Positions 7,430 through 15,355 of a DNA stretch of 37,090 nucleotides are shown here, one piece after another. The notes under the pieces were generated by a model. The model was given only the letters and a program-made list of their open reading frames with translations. It had not been told where the DNA came from and ran no database searches. Every line of letters begins with the position of its first letter. Position 1 is the stretch's first letter. This DNA is from Bdellovibrionales bacterium (lineage in GTDB: Bacteria > Bdellovibrionota > Bdellovibrionia > Bdellovibrionales > UBA1609): positions 1 through 37,090 of the forward strand of contig SKLV01000132.1 in assembly GCA_007121385.1 (NCBI GenBank), read 5' to 3'. A program made the translations under genes and the position numbers.

Positions 7430-8602
7430 TTATATTTTTTGAAAATGGGACAGAATTTCCAAATAGGGAGTTTGGGGAAATTGATCCAGAGGTTGCACTT
7501 GGCGCAGGGCAAAGCCAGCCTCTCTGAGTGTGGCGGCATCCCTCCCCCACCCGCCCATCTCGCAGGAGATATAATAAATGTCCTGCCAATGGGGAAAGTG
7601 GGGCAACCAGTGCTTGAGGGCGGGAAAGCCCTCCCGAGGGGGGTCCAAAACTAAAATCTGGGAGGAGGACGCAGACTGGGCCATTGGGCCCACCGAGCCT
7701 TTGGCCAAGAGATCCAACTCCATGGTCTGAACCCCTGCAAGTCTCAGAGCCTTGAGGTTTTCTAGAGCCTGGCCTCGGCCCTCCACAGCCCACACTGTCT
7801 GAAAGCCCAACTCAGAAATCACCTGAGTGAAGTTGCCCGAGCCACAAAAGAGCTCCAAGACGGGAGCGGAGCGAGACTGCGGACTCAGAGAATCTCTCAG
7901 CCACTGGCGCATACGCTGATTCTGAGAGCTGTTGCCCTGACGAAAGGGCCGACGGCGGTTGGCCACCACCTCAGAGGCCTTCAGGTCCTCGTCAATATCC
8001 AGAGAACTCCAGCGCCGCCCAGGCTGTGGCCTCCAGTCGGCTCGGGGAAGCTGGGCCCGAAGCTCCCTGAGGGTCTGGCGATTTTGAGGGCTTAAAACCA
8101 AACAGTCCTCCACCTCCACCAGCTCCTGACTCTGGGCTGAGACAAATCCCAATTTCTGCCCGTCGGTTTTGAATTGGGCCCGATTGCGATAGCCCAAGGC
8201 CTGAGGTGAGGGCCAAATGGGGCCTATCTCAAAGTCCTCTCCGGGAGAGAATCCCTGACGCTTTAGCTGGCTCCTTAAGAGTTGCTCTTTGGCCCTTAGC
8301 TGAGACATATCAGTGGCCAACATCCAGGGGCAGCCCCCGCAAGAGTCCGGGCTGTGCCCCTGATAGGGGCAGGGAATTTGACTGCGCCTCTCGGCCGAGG
8401 CCTTAATCAATTTCTGGAGCCGAGCAAAGCCATAGGTTTTGCTCTGTGACTCAATCACAAACTCCCCCTCGTCTCCAGGCCACACTCCAGGTACAAAATA
8501 GACCCGTCCCTCGGGGTGGTCCACCACCCCTAAGCCCTGCAGGCTCAAGTCCCTGACCTGGGCGATAAATTGACTGGAGCTCTGGTCTCTTTTAAGTTTC
8601 AT
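7430..8602 (-). CDS. TrmA/RlmD-family RNA uracil-C5 methyltransferase
   Basis: A 390-residue protein. An N-terminal TRAM-like domain (about residues 8-65) is followed by a 4Fe-4S cysteine set, C78, C88 and C91 (SCGGC) plus C167. A SAM-binding domain holds LELFCGSGNF (about 250-258), DPPREG (about 320) and the catalytic-cysteine loop YISCEMG (C347). The enzymes methylate C5 of uridine in rRNA or tRNA. The first cysteine spacing is CX9CX2C rather than CX5CX2C of E. coli RlmD, and the usual SCNP is SCEM, so target and subfamily remain open. No ribosome binding site is obvious upstream of the ATG, which may begin the long minus-strand string. Confidence 0.8.
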   Translation of the reverse strand: MKLKRDQSSSQFIAQVRDLSLQGLGVVDHPEGRVYFVPGVWPGDEGEFVIESQSKTYGFARLQKLIKASAERRSQIPCPYQGHSPDSCGGCPWMLATDMSQLRAKEQLLRSQLKRQGFSPGEDFEIGPIWPSPQALGYRNRAQFKTDGQKLGFVSAQSQELVEVEDCLVLSPQNRQTLRELRAQLPRADWRPQPGRRWSSLDIDEDLKASEVVANRRRPFRQGNSSQNQRMRQWLRDSLSPQSRSAPVLELFCGSGNFTQVISELGFQTVWAVEGRGQALENLKALRLAGVQTMELDLLAKGSVGPMAQSASSSQILVLDPPREGFPALKHWLPHFPHWQDIYYISCEMGGWGRDAATLREAGFALRQVQPLDQFPQTPYLEILSHFQKI

Positions 8603-8667
8603 GGCGCAAGGGAGTTTAGGGGGCCCTTTTAAGGAAGTCCAGCCTCCCGACTGACCCCGAGCTAAAA

Positions 8668-8682
8668 GAGGAGTGAGCTATT
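8668..8682 (+). promoter_or_regulatory. Ribosome binding site with apparent ATT start of mpg
   Basis: GAGGAG (8668-8673) is followed by a six-base spacer and ATT in the mpg frame. A TGA stop in the same frame lies within the spacer, so translation cannot start earlier. No ATG or TTG exists in frame before the conserved domain. Confidence 0.5.
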
Positions 8683-9288
8683 CGCCTGAAGGCTGATTTT
8701 TACCGCCAAGACACCATCGATGTGGCCCAACAGCTGCTGGGAAAGCAACTGGTCCGCCAGTTGCCGGGGGGTTTGAGGATTAGCGGAGAGATTGCGGAGA
8801 CCGAGGCCTATTTGGGCCTGGAGGATCCGGCCTGCCATAGCTTTTCAGGCAAAATCACCCCCCGCACCTCCACCCTTTATCTACCGGCAGGTCATAGCTA
8901 TGTGTACTTTGTCTATGGAATGCACCACTGCTTTAATGTGGTTTGCGGAGACCAGAGCCAGCCCGAGGCCGTCTTGATCCGAGCTCTGCGTATCACTGAG
9001 GGCTGGGAGCAAATTCTGGCCTCCCGAGGCCATGAGCCCCTTTCCCCTCGCCAAAGAGAGACTGTCGCCTCAGGACCGGCCAAGCTCTGTAGGGCCTTGA
9101 GCATTGACCTCAGTCTGAACCGGCTGGATTTAACCACCTCTGAGCAGATTTTTATTGAGGAGCCTCGAGGCGCTGAGGCCTTGCCAAAACCTGGCCTTGG
9201 GCCCTTGGGCTTTATGGCTCTGCCACGAGTGGGGATAGACTATGCAGGAGATGCGGCCCTATGGCCCCTGCGTTTTGTGCTGGCTTAA
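8680..9288 (+). CDS. mpg: 3-methyladenine DNA glycosylase (AAG/Mpg family)
   Basis: A 202-residue protein of the AAG family, which excises alkylated purines. Visible signatures are EIAETEAYLG, DPACHSF, a YVYFVYGMHHCFNVV strand pair and the terminal PRVGIDYAG motif. The track begins at GTG 8722, but that would cut off the conserved FYxxxTxxVAxxLLG lead (here FYRQDTIDVAQQLLG). The frame is open back to a stop at 8674-8676, and the only start-like codon with a good ribosome binding site is ATT at 8680, six bases after GAGGAG. CTG at 8686 is an alternative. It is transcribed divergently from the RNA methyltransferase. Confidence 0.9.
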   Translation: MRLKADFYRQDTIDVAQQLLGKQLVRQLPGGLRISGEIAETEAYLGLEDPACHSFSGKITPRTSTLYLPAGHSYVYFVYGMHHCFNVVCGDQSQPEAVLIRALRITEGWEQILASRGHEPLSPRQRETVASGPAKLCRALSIDLSLNRLDLTTSEQIFIEEPRGAEALPKPGLGPLGFMALPRVGIDYAGDAALWPLRFVLA

Positions 9289-9370
9289 GACCGATTGACC
9301 TTGAAAATCATGGGCCAGAGCATATTCTTGAGGGCGATTTTTGGGCATAATTTTTTTAAAGAGGTGATTT

Positions 9371-9766
9371 ATGGCATTAAAGAATTTCTTAACTCGAGTC
9401 TTTTTCGGCCTTTCCGTGGCCAGCACTTCCAGCCTCAGCTCGGTGGCTCTTGCCGACTTGGAAAAGGCTCAGCCTGGAGATGTGATCTTTATTGATGTGC
9501 GCACTCCTGCCGAGTTCAACCAGGGCCACATCCCTGGAGCCATCAATATTGATCTCTATGATTCCAGCTTTATGGGGCGCTTAAATGAGCTGGACCCTGG
9601 AAAATTTTATAAGCTGTATTGCCGCAGCGGAGCTCGCTCCGGCCAGGCTCAGCAGATTATGCGAACTTTGGGCTTTTTGCGGGCCGAGAATATCGGCGGC
9701 TTCCGCCAGGCCTCTCGCTACGCCAACCAGCTTTTACAGAGCCTTCCTCAACTCAAGGCTCAGTAA
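9371..9766 (+). CDS. Exported rhodanese-like protein
   Basis: A 131-residue protein with a cleavable signal peptide (AxA-type site VALA-DL near residue 28) and one rhodanese domain. The domain shows FIDVRTPAEFNQGHIPGAINI and the active-site loop CRSGARS with the cysteine at residue 84. Periplasmic single-domain rhodaneses transfer sulfane sulfur to thiols or cyanide. The ATG follows GAGGTG at good spacing. It lies 82 bases after mpg and may connect functionally to the persulfide dioxygenase and YeeE transporters some 5 kb downstream; that link is inference from shared chemistry. Confidence 0.85.
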   Translation: MALKNFLTRVFFGLSVASTSSLSSVALADLEKAQPGDVIFIDVRTPAEFNQGHIPGAINIDLYDSSFMGRLNELDPGKFYKLYCRSGARSGQAQQIMRTLGFLRAENIGGFRQASRYANQLLQSLPQLKAQ

Positions 9767-9824
9767 GCTTTTTTAAGGACTTTTTCTTTGCTTAGGCCCC
9801 TCAAACAGGGCATAAGCGGACTTC

Positions 9825-10832
9825 ATGTTATGTGAAGTTTTGGCTAAATCTCGCAGCAAGGCCTCTCATGTTCTAAATGCCACAACTGTCCGAACTTTTC
9901 AGTTCAGGATCTCCATATTGAGTCTGGGGCCATTGCTCCTGGTGGCTCTCCTCGCTCTCTCCTCCCCTGGGGCCTGGGCCGAACAGCAAAAGAGCTGTGA
10001 ACAGACTCTCCAGGGAAAAGGGGCTCAGGCCCCCTCGACCGCAAGCTCAGAGTCTGTCCTGGACTCCGCAGAACTCCGAAAGATCTATCAAAGTGTCCTT
10101 GCCGACCTGCCGCCGAGGGGAGACTCTCCCTCCATCAGTTTGATTTTGCCGGCCTATCGGGAGGAGAAAAGGCTGCCCCGATCCATTGCCAAAATGCAGA
10201 GTTTTTTGGACCGCCATCCATTGCCCCTAGAGATCCTGCTTGTCGTGGAAAAATCCCCCGATCAAACTCTGGGCTTGGCTCGATCCCTGACTGAAGGAGA
10301 CCCGCGCTTTGTGGTCATCGACAATCAAGTTCATCGAGGCAAGGGCTATGCGGTGCGCTCAGGAGTAAAAAAGGCTAAAGGGGACTTTGTGTTTTTCACT
10401 GACTTAGATCTCTCCATACCCCCTGAGGAGATGCTCAAAGCCCTGTCGCTTCTACTGTCTCAGCCTCAGGTGGATATGATCATTGGCTACCGCAACTTGG
10501 CCGAGGAGAGGAGCTTGATTCGCCAAGCCTTCAGTTGGACCTTTCAGTACTTGGCTCTGTGTATTGCCGGTGTGCCCACCAGCTGGGACAGCCAATGCGG
10601 CTTTAAGGCCTTTCGCTGGGAGGTGGCCCAGCAACTCTTTGATGAACAGCGGCTGGATGGCTTTGCCTTTGATGTGGAAGTCCTGGCCCTAGCCCGACGG
10701 GAGGGCTATGAGGTCTATAGTCAAACAGTGCCCTTCTTTGATCAGGAGGGCTCCACTGTGCATCTGCTCAAAGATCCGCCCAAGATGTTGATGGATCTCA
10801 TTCGGGTGCGCAGCTCCCTACTCCACAACTGA
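9825..10832 (+). CDS. GT-A family 2 glycosyltransferase with N-terminal signal sequence
   Basis: A 335-residue protein. From about residue 102 it is a family-2 glycosyltransferase of the dolichyl-phosphate mannose/glucose synthase type: SLILPAYREE, then RGKGYAVRSG, then the DLD metal site (about 193-195), then SWDSQCGFKAF and a DVEVLALARR stretch. Ahead of it is a long basic lead and a hydrophobic segment ending in SSPGAWA-EQ, which looks like a cleavable export signal. Sugar donors for this family are cytosolic, so export would be surprising; the segment may instead be an uncleaved anchor. No good ribosome binding site precedes ATG 9825; TTG codons downstream are alternatives. The 3' end overlaps the convergent gene by 15 bases. 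Confidence 0.75.
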   Translation: MLCEVLAKSRSKASHVLNATTVRTFQFRISILSLGPLLLVALLALSSPGAWAEQQKSCEQTLQGKGAQAPSTASSESVLDSAELRKIYQSVLADLPPRGDSPSISLILPAYREEKRLPRSIAKMQSFLDRHPLPLEILLVVEKSPDQTLGLARSLTEGDPRFVVIDNQVHRGKGYAVRSGVKKAKGDFVFFTDLDLSIPPEEMLKALSLLLSQPQVDMIIGYRNLAEERSLIRQAFSWTFQYLALCIAGVPTSWDSQCGFKAFRWEVAQQLFDEQRLDGFAFDVEVLALARREGYEVYSQTVPFFDQEGSTVHLLKDPPKMLMDLIRVRSSLLHN

Positions 10833-11903
10833 TTTGGAATTTTGTGAGGAGAGAAGATCCTCACATTGAGAGGCCTGAGCCCGCGCCAAGCCCCTCTCCT
10901 CAACCCCCTGCCACCCCTGCGCTGTGGGCGGAGGCACCAAGCTTTTGAGACGAATTTTGACTGGCACTTTAAAGCGCAGAGTGACCACTTGAAAACTGGC
11001 CGTAGTGGCAATCAAAGGGGGCACACTCACCCCCATCGCCATGCCCCCTCCAACCATTCGGTCATTTCTGAGGAGCATAGGGCCGCCCGGCAAATAGTAT
11101 GTATTTATCTTTTCAAAAAAACGCCCCTCTTGGGATCCCACTTGAGGACTGGCGGCAGCAATCATCCGACCATTGACGGAGGCCAGTAGAGTGGGCAGAA
11201 GAGCCCTCTTGGGAATCTCCACATCCAAATAGAGACTTTTTAAGCAAAGCTCTCCCTCGGGCCCCATGTCCACTGAGAGCTCGCAGCCCAAGACCAGTCC
11301 AAAACCTAAAGCCACTCCGGGGACTCGATACTCTCCCCATGTCCATCCGGGCCAACCCGAGGCCACCTCAGCGCCGGCCCCCATATAGAGCTCCATATCC
11401 TGAGCTCTTGATAAACTTTTTATATTTTTTTGAATAAAAAAGCCATCCACCTTTTGCAGCAGGGCCTCAATCAGCAAATGGCTCTTTTGTCGTGGCCCTG
11501 GCTGTGGTGGACTTTGTGCTGAGGTCAGGAATCGACGTAAAAAATAAAGCCGAGAAGTCAATTTGGGCAGTGACTCCAGCTTGTAGGCCAAGGCCGTAAG
11601 AATCATGCGCCTTTTGTGGACAAAGGCCTGACGATCAACAAGAGACAGGGCTAAGAACTCCTCTAAGACTTCCTGTCGGGGCTCATAGAGGTCATAAGAG
11701 TGGGACAGCTCCTCTCCCACCAAATGCACCTCCAACCGGTCCAAATGGTCAAAGTGAGTCCAGCCTCCTAGATCACTGGCCCAAGCCCTCTCCCAGTCAG
11801 GGGCTGAGGCCTCCTCAGCCACCACCCTGTCCAGCTTCAAGCCTATTGTTAAGACAACAAAAAGGGCTCCTGCTAACCAGAGCCCATAGCTACGCAAAAT
11901 CAT
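10818..11903 (-). CDS. Secreted protein of unknown function
   Basis: No family recognised. Starting at ATG 11903 the product is about 361 residues with a signal peptide (MILRSYGLW, hydrophobic to about residue 22, possible cleavage near VVAEE). A helical, basic region (about 60-150) contains RRMILTALAYKL. The C-terminal half is rich in glycine and beta strands (YMGAGAEVASGW, GMAMGVSVPPL) with three scattered cysteines. The track ORF starts at 12119, but the first 72 codons lie largely over the neighbouring reductase gene and lack a plausible signal, so the later ATG is preferred although its ribosome binding site (GGGGG) is weak. It follows the TVP38-reductase gene by 61 bases in the same direction, perhaps as an operon partner. 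Confidence 0.6.
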   Translation of the reverse strand: MILRSYGLWLAGALFVVLTIGLKLDRVVAEEASAPDWERAWASDLGGWTHFDHLDRLEVHLVGEELSHSYDLYEPRQEVLEEFLALSLVDRQAFVHKRRMILTALAYKLESLPKLTSRLYFLRRFLTSAQSPPQPGPRQKSHLLIEALLQKVDGFFIQKNIKSLSRAQDMELYMGAGAEVASGWPGWTWGEYRVPGVALGFGLVLGCELSVDMGPEGELCLKSLYLDVEIPKRALLPTLLASVNGRMIAAASPQVGSQEGRFFEKINTYYLPGGPMLLRNDRMVGGGMAMGVSVPPLIATTASFQVVTLRFKVPVKIRLKSLVPPPTAQGWQGVEERGLARAQASQCEDLLSSQNSKSVVE

Positions 11904-11964
11904 AAGCCCCCAGTCATACCCCAAGCCCCAAAGGGGACCAAGTCCCTTTAGTGATAGCGGCGCG

Positions 11965-14112
11965 TTAAGAACGACGCCACTGATGGTAGCGGGCCAACCA
12001 GCGCAGAGCCCCTTGAGGAGCTGTGGCCTTTTTCCAGACCCCGGCGGCAAATTTATTGGCCTCAGCCAGTGTGGGGTAAATGTGAATGGTGCCCAGGATT
12101 TTGTTGAGTCCAAGGCCATACTTCATGGCTAAAACATACTCGGCCATAATGTCGCCGGCATGGGGACCTACAATGGTCGCACCTAAAATCCGGTCACTGC
12201 CTGGAGGAGTGAGCACCTTTACAAAGCCTTTGGCCTCACCATCGGCAATGGCTCGATCCAAGCCCTCAATACTGTAGCGAGTGAGCTGGTACTCCACCCC
12301 CCTCTCCTGGGCCTCCTGTTCGTTCAAGCCCACCCGAGCCACTTCGGGATCGGTGAAGGTGCACCAGGGGATCACTCGGTAGTCCACCCGAAAGCGCTTA
12401 AAGGGGCTGAACAAAGAGTTCACAGCCACAAACCAGGCCTGATGACTGGCCACATGAGTGAACTGGTAGGGGCCCGTGACATCTCCACACACATAGATAT
12501 TGGGGTAGTTGGTCACTCGCATATATTCATCAGCCACAAGGGTTCCCCGCTCCGAAACCTCCACCCCAAGCTCCTCCAAGCCAAAGCCTTTGATATTGGC
12601 CTGTCTGCCCAGAGCCAAGAGAATCCTGTCAAAGTCCAAGGCCGTCTCTTGCCCCTCATGCTCACAAATCAAACGACGGCCCTCTTCAATGCGCAGCCCC
12701 CTATGGGATGTCTTGATGGCAATGCCCTCTTGCTCAAAGCGCTGGCGGATGAGTTGGGCCACCTCTTGGTCCTCACGGCCCATAATCTCAGGGGCCATCT
12801 CCACTAAAGTCACCTTGGAGCCCAGTCGCGCAAAGCTCTGGGCTAGCTCGCAGCCAATGGGACCACCCCCCAAGACCAACAAGTTTTTTGGCAACTCTTT
12901 CAGGTCCCAAACATTGTCGCTGGTGAGATAGTCCACTTCTTTCAATCCTGGCAGTTCAGGCACAAGGGGCCTGGCTCCAGTGGCAATCACTATATTTTTA
13001 GAGGTTAAGACCTTGTCTCCCACTTGCACTTCATAGGGGCTCAAAATTTTGGCCTCACCTTGAAAGCAGTCCACACCAAGACCCGAGTAGCGCTCCACTG
13101 AATCGTGGGGTTCAATGCGGGCGATGATCCTCTTCACCCGCTCCATAACCTGACCAAGATCCACCGGTTGAGGAGCAGAATCCACTTGAGGCAAGCCAAA
13201 CTCGGGAGCTCGCTTCAGATAGTTGAAAATCTTAGCCGAACGAATTAAGGCCTTACTGGGCACGCAGCCTGTGTTGAGACAGTCCCCCCCCATCTTGTGC
13301 TTTTCAACCAAAGCCACCTTGGCCTTGATGGCGGCGGCAATATAGGCTGACACTAAACCGGCACTGCCGGCCCCAATGACCACCATATTGAAGTCAAACT
13401 TTTTGGGCTTTTTAAAGCCTCGCAGATGCTTGCGCGCCTTGATCACCTCCAGAGTTCGCTTGGAAATCAAGGGCAAAACACCAATCAGAACAAAGGACAG
13501 CAGCAGTGCCGGAGAGAGTAAACCTTTAAGAGAGTCCAGCTGGGCAATTTGAGTGCCCGCATTCACATAGACGGCCGTGCCTGGAAGCATCCCCACCATG
13601 CTCACAAAAAAGTAGGCGCTGGTGCGAATAGGAGTGAGTCCCATCACCAAGTTGATCAAGAAAAAGGGGAAAAGAGGCACTAATCTTAAGGTGAAAAGGT
13701 AAAAAGCTCCTTCCTTTTCAATACCGCGATTAATACTTCCCAGCTTATCGCGAAAGCGGGTCTGCACCCAGTCTCGCAGTAGAAAGCGGGACACCAAAAA
13801 GGCCAAGGTGGCCCCGATGGTGCTGGACAAAGACACAGTCACTAAGCCCACCCAAAAGCCAAAAATCGCCCCGCCAGCCAGAGTCAAAACCAAAGCGCCC
13901 GGTATGGAGAGGGCGGTGGATAAAATGTAAATTCCGGCAAAGAGACCCAGGAGCAGCAGAGGCTGGCTGCGGTAAAAGTCGTCCAAGGCCTGTTGGTGCT
14001 CCTTGAGAGCTTCAAGAGATAGGTACTGAGCCAGGCCTGACTGCTGGATCAAAAAAAAGACCAAAGCCAGGCCTGTGAGAACGAGAATTTTTTTAAGCCA
14101 CTGCTTTTTCAA
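11965..14112 (-). CDS. TVP38/TMEM64 membrane domain fused to flavin disulfide reductase
   Basis: A 715-residue fusion. Residues 1-225 form a TVP38/TMEM64 (VTT) membrane domain with several helices and the LRLVPLFPFFLIN stretch typical of that family. Residues 240-715 are a class I pyridine nucleotide-disulfide oxidoreductase: FAD site VVIGAGSAG, redox pair GGDCLNTGC (C278, C283), NAD(P) site LGGGPIGCE, and a C-terminal HIYPTLAEA active-site His region like mercuric or lipoamide reductases. Similar fusions are known, but substrate and role are unclear; a membrane-tethered reductase of small thiols, quinones or metals is possible. The start is TTG at 14112, with GGGGGA eight bases upstream inside a terminator-like hairpin. 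Confidence 0.88.
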   Translation of the reverse strand: MKKQWLKKILVLTGLALVFFLIQQSGLAQYLSLEALKEHQQALDDFYRSQPLLLLGLFAGIYILSTALSIPGALVLTLAGGAIFGFWVGLVTVSLSSTIGATLAFLVSRFLLRDWVQTRFRDKLGSINRGIEKEGAFYLFTLRLVPLFPFFLINLVMGLTPIRTSAYFFVSMVGMLPGTAVYVNAGTQIAQLDSLKGLLSPALLLSFVLIGVLPLISKRTLEVIKARKHLRGFKKPKKFDFNMVVIGAGSAGLVSAYIAAAIKAKVALVEKHKMGGDCLNTGCVPSKALIRSAKIFNYLKRAPEFGLPQVDSAPQPVDLGQVMERVKRIIARIEPHDSVERYSGLGVDCFQGEAKILSPYEVQVGDKVLTSKNIVIATGARPLVPELPGLKEVDYLTSDNVWDLKELPKNLLVLGGGPIGCELAQSFARLGSKVTLVEMAPEIMGREDQEVAQLIRQRFEQEGIAIKTSHRGLRIEEGRRLICEHEGQETALDFDRILLALGRQANIKGFGLEELGVEVSERGTLVADEYMRVTNYPNIYVCGDVTGPYQFTHVASHQAWFVAVNSLFSPFKRFRVDYRVIPWCTFTDPEVARVGLNEQEAQERGVEYQLTRYSIEGLDRAIADGEAKGFVKVLTPPGSDRILGATIVGPHAGDIMAEYVLAMKYGLGLNKILGTIHIYPTLAEANKFAAGVWKKATAPQGALRWLARYHQWRRS

Positions 14113-14153
14113 AATAAAAATCCCCCAGTAAAGACACTTTTCTTTACTAGGGG
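14111..14153 (-). terminator. Terminator-like hairpin that overlaps the downstream ribosome binding site
   Basis: Arms 14122-14133 and 14142-14153 form a 12-bp stem with one mismatch and an 8-base loop. On the minus strand it is followed by ATTTTTATTTT, so it is a good intrinsic terminator for the persulfide dioxygenase gene. The 3' arm ends in GGGGGA, the only visible ribosome binding site of the TVP38-reductase, and the T tract runs directly into that gene's TTG start. Confidence 0.8.
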
Positions 14154-14187
14154 ATCATAATTAGAGCAGGAGATCAACTGAGGATCT

Positions 14188-15051
14188 TTACTCGCGGATG
14201 GGGATCTTCAAGTAGCTGGCTCCGTTATTCTCTTGGGGGGGCAGCTTTCCCGCATCAATATTCACCTGCACACTGGGAAGCAGCAGGCGGGGAGCTGCAA
14301 GAGTGCGGTCGCGGCTGGTGCGAAACTCCACAAACTCGTTCTTGGTGGTTGAGGCCTTGATATGAATGTTCTTTTCCTTCTGTTCACCAATGGTGGACTC
14401 CCAGGCCACAGGACGACCATTCGGCTGGTAGTCATGGCCAGTGAAGGCCCGAGTCTCATCGGGCAAGCTGTAGAGCTTGTCGTGGACGGAAGTGTAGAGG
14501 TCTTCCGCACTGCCTGCGGGAAAATCACAGCGACCCGTTCCGTAGTCTGGCATAAACAGAGCGTCCCCAGTGAAGACCGCATCACCAATCAAATAGCTGG
14601 CGCAGGCCGGAGTGTGACCAGGAGTGTAAATGGTGTCAATCTTTAGAGTCCCGGCCTGCAGGGGCTCGCCCTCCTTAAGAAGCACATCAAACTGACTGCC
14701 ATCTGTTTTAAACTCGGGGTCTAAGTTAAAGACCCCTTTAAAGACTTCTTGGACCTTGCAGATATTGGCACCAATACCCACTTTGACTCCGGGGAGATGG
14801 GGCTTCATCACCTGAGCACCGGATATGTGATCGGCATGGGCATGGGTCTCCAAAATGTAGTGGACCTTTAAATCCTTATCGTTGACAAAGGCCAAGACTT
14901 CCTCGGCCGATTTGGTGCTGACTTTGGAGGCCGCTGGATCGTAGTCCCATACTGGATCCAATATCACTGCATCTTTACTGGAAGGGTCAAAGACCACATA
15001 AGTCAGGGTCCAGGTGTCCTTATCAAAAAATTCTTTTACTGAAGGCTTCAT
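14188..15051 (-). CDS. Metallo-beta-lactamase-fold persulfide dioxygenase-like hydrolase
   Basis: A 287-residue protein with the metal motif THAHADH (His70, His72, Asp74, His75), a later TPGHTP, TGDALFMPDYGTGRCDFP and FTGHDY. This set, especially the DYGTGRCDFP block, is the signature of ETHE1/Blh-type sulfur dioxygenases that oxidise glutathione persulfide to sulfite. A basic/aromatic C-terminal extension ends in SYLKIPIR, common in the bacterial Blh branch. The ATG is preceded by GAGGTG. It diverges from the Crp/Fnr gene across a 354-base spacer and lies close to YeeE/YedE transporters, supporting a role in reduced-sulfur metabolism. A general glyoxalase II function is less likely. Confidence 0.85.
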   Translation of the reverse strand: MKPSVKEFFDKDTWTLTYVVFDPSSKDAVILDPVWDYDPAASKVSTKSAEEVLAFVNDKDLKVHYILETHAHADHISGAQVMKPHLPGVKVGIGANICKVQEVFKGVFNLDPEFKTDGSQFDVLLKEGEPLQAGTLKIDTIYTPGHTPACASYLIGDAVFTGDALFMPDYGTGRCDFPAGSAEDLYTSVHDKLYSLPDETRAFTGHDYQPNGRPVAWESTIGEQKEKNIHIKASTTKNEFVEFRTSRDRTLAAPRLLLPSVQVNIDAGKLPPQENNGASYLKIPIRE

Positions 15052-15263
15052 AATTCACCTCTTTCTTGTTCTGGTTGAAAACTCTAGGCTGATTTTGTCA
15101 GCTACAGCCTTAGACTAACTGAGGCCACTGAGCAATGAAGATGTGCCAGCACACAATTAAGCCCCCAATTCGGTGCCCCTGAGGACCTCAGGCCGCTACT
15201 GAAATCTGGGCCTCGACGGGGTCTCGACCTGGAGATCAAGGCGGGAGATAGAGCCTCAACCCG

Positions 15264-15278
15264 TGTTGCATCGCAACA
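15264..15278. promoter_or_regulatory. Perfect dyad TGTTGC-ATC-GCAACA
   Basis: Six-base perfect arms with a three-base centre, about 50 bases upstream of the candidate Crp-gene -35 element. The spacing suits a dimeric regulator, possibly the Crp/Fnr protein encoded alongside. It is an inference from symmetry only. Confidence 0.3.
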
Positions 15279-15326
15279 ATTACCCCGCTGCCCCCCCCTG
15301 AATCCCCCTCAAAGGTCCTGAAGGCC

Positions 15327-15355
15327 TTGAGTGTCTTAAAATGAGTCATTACACT
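15327..15355 (+). promoter_or_regulatory. Candidate sigma70 promoter of the Crp/Fnr gene
   Basis: TTGAGT (15327-15332) and TACACT (15350-15355) are separated by 17 bases, predicting a transcript start near 15362 and a leader of about 44 bases. The spacer contains the dyad AATGAGTCATT (15340-15350), which touches the -10 element, so a protein bound there could repress or autoregulate. Confidence 0.4.

Noticed and set aside
11904-12119. N-terminal 72 codons of the 433-residue ORF
   Set aside because: They overlap the reductase coding end and precede a good signal peptide; the ATG at 11903 is more likely.
15340-15350. AATGAGTCATT as an FNR or known named operator
   Set aside because: It does not match TTGAT-N4-ATCAA, and similarity to eukaryotic TGAGTCA sites is irrelevant here.
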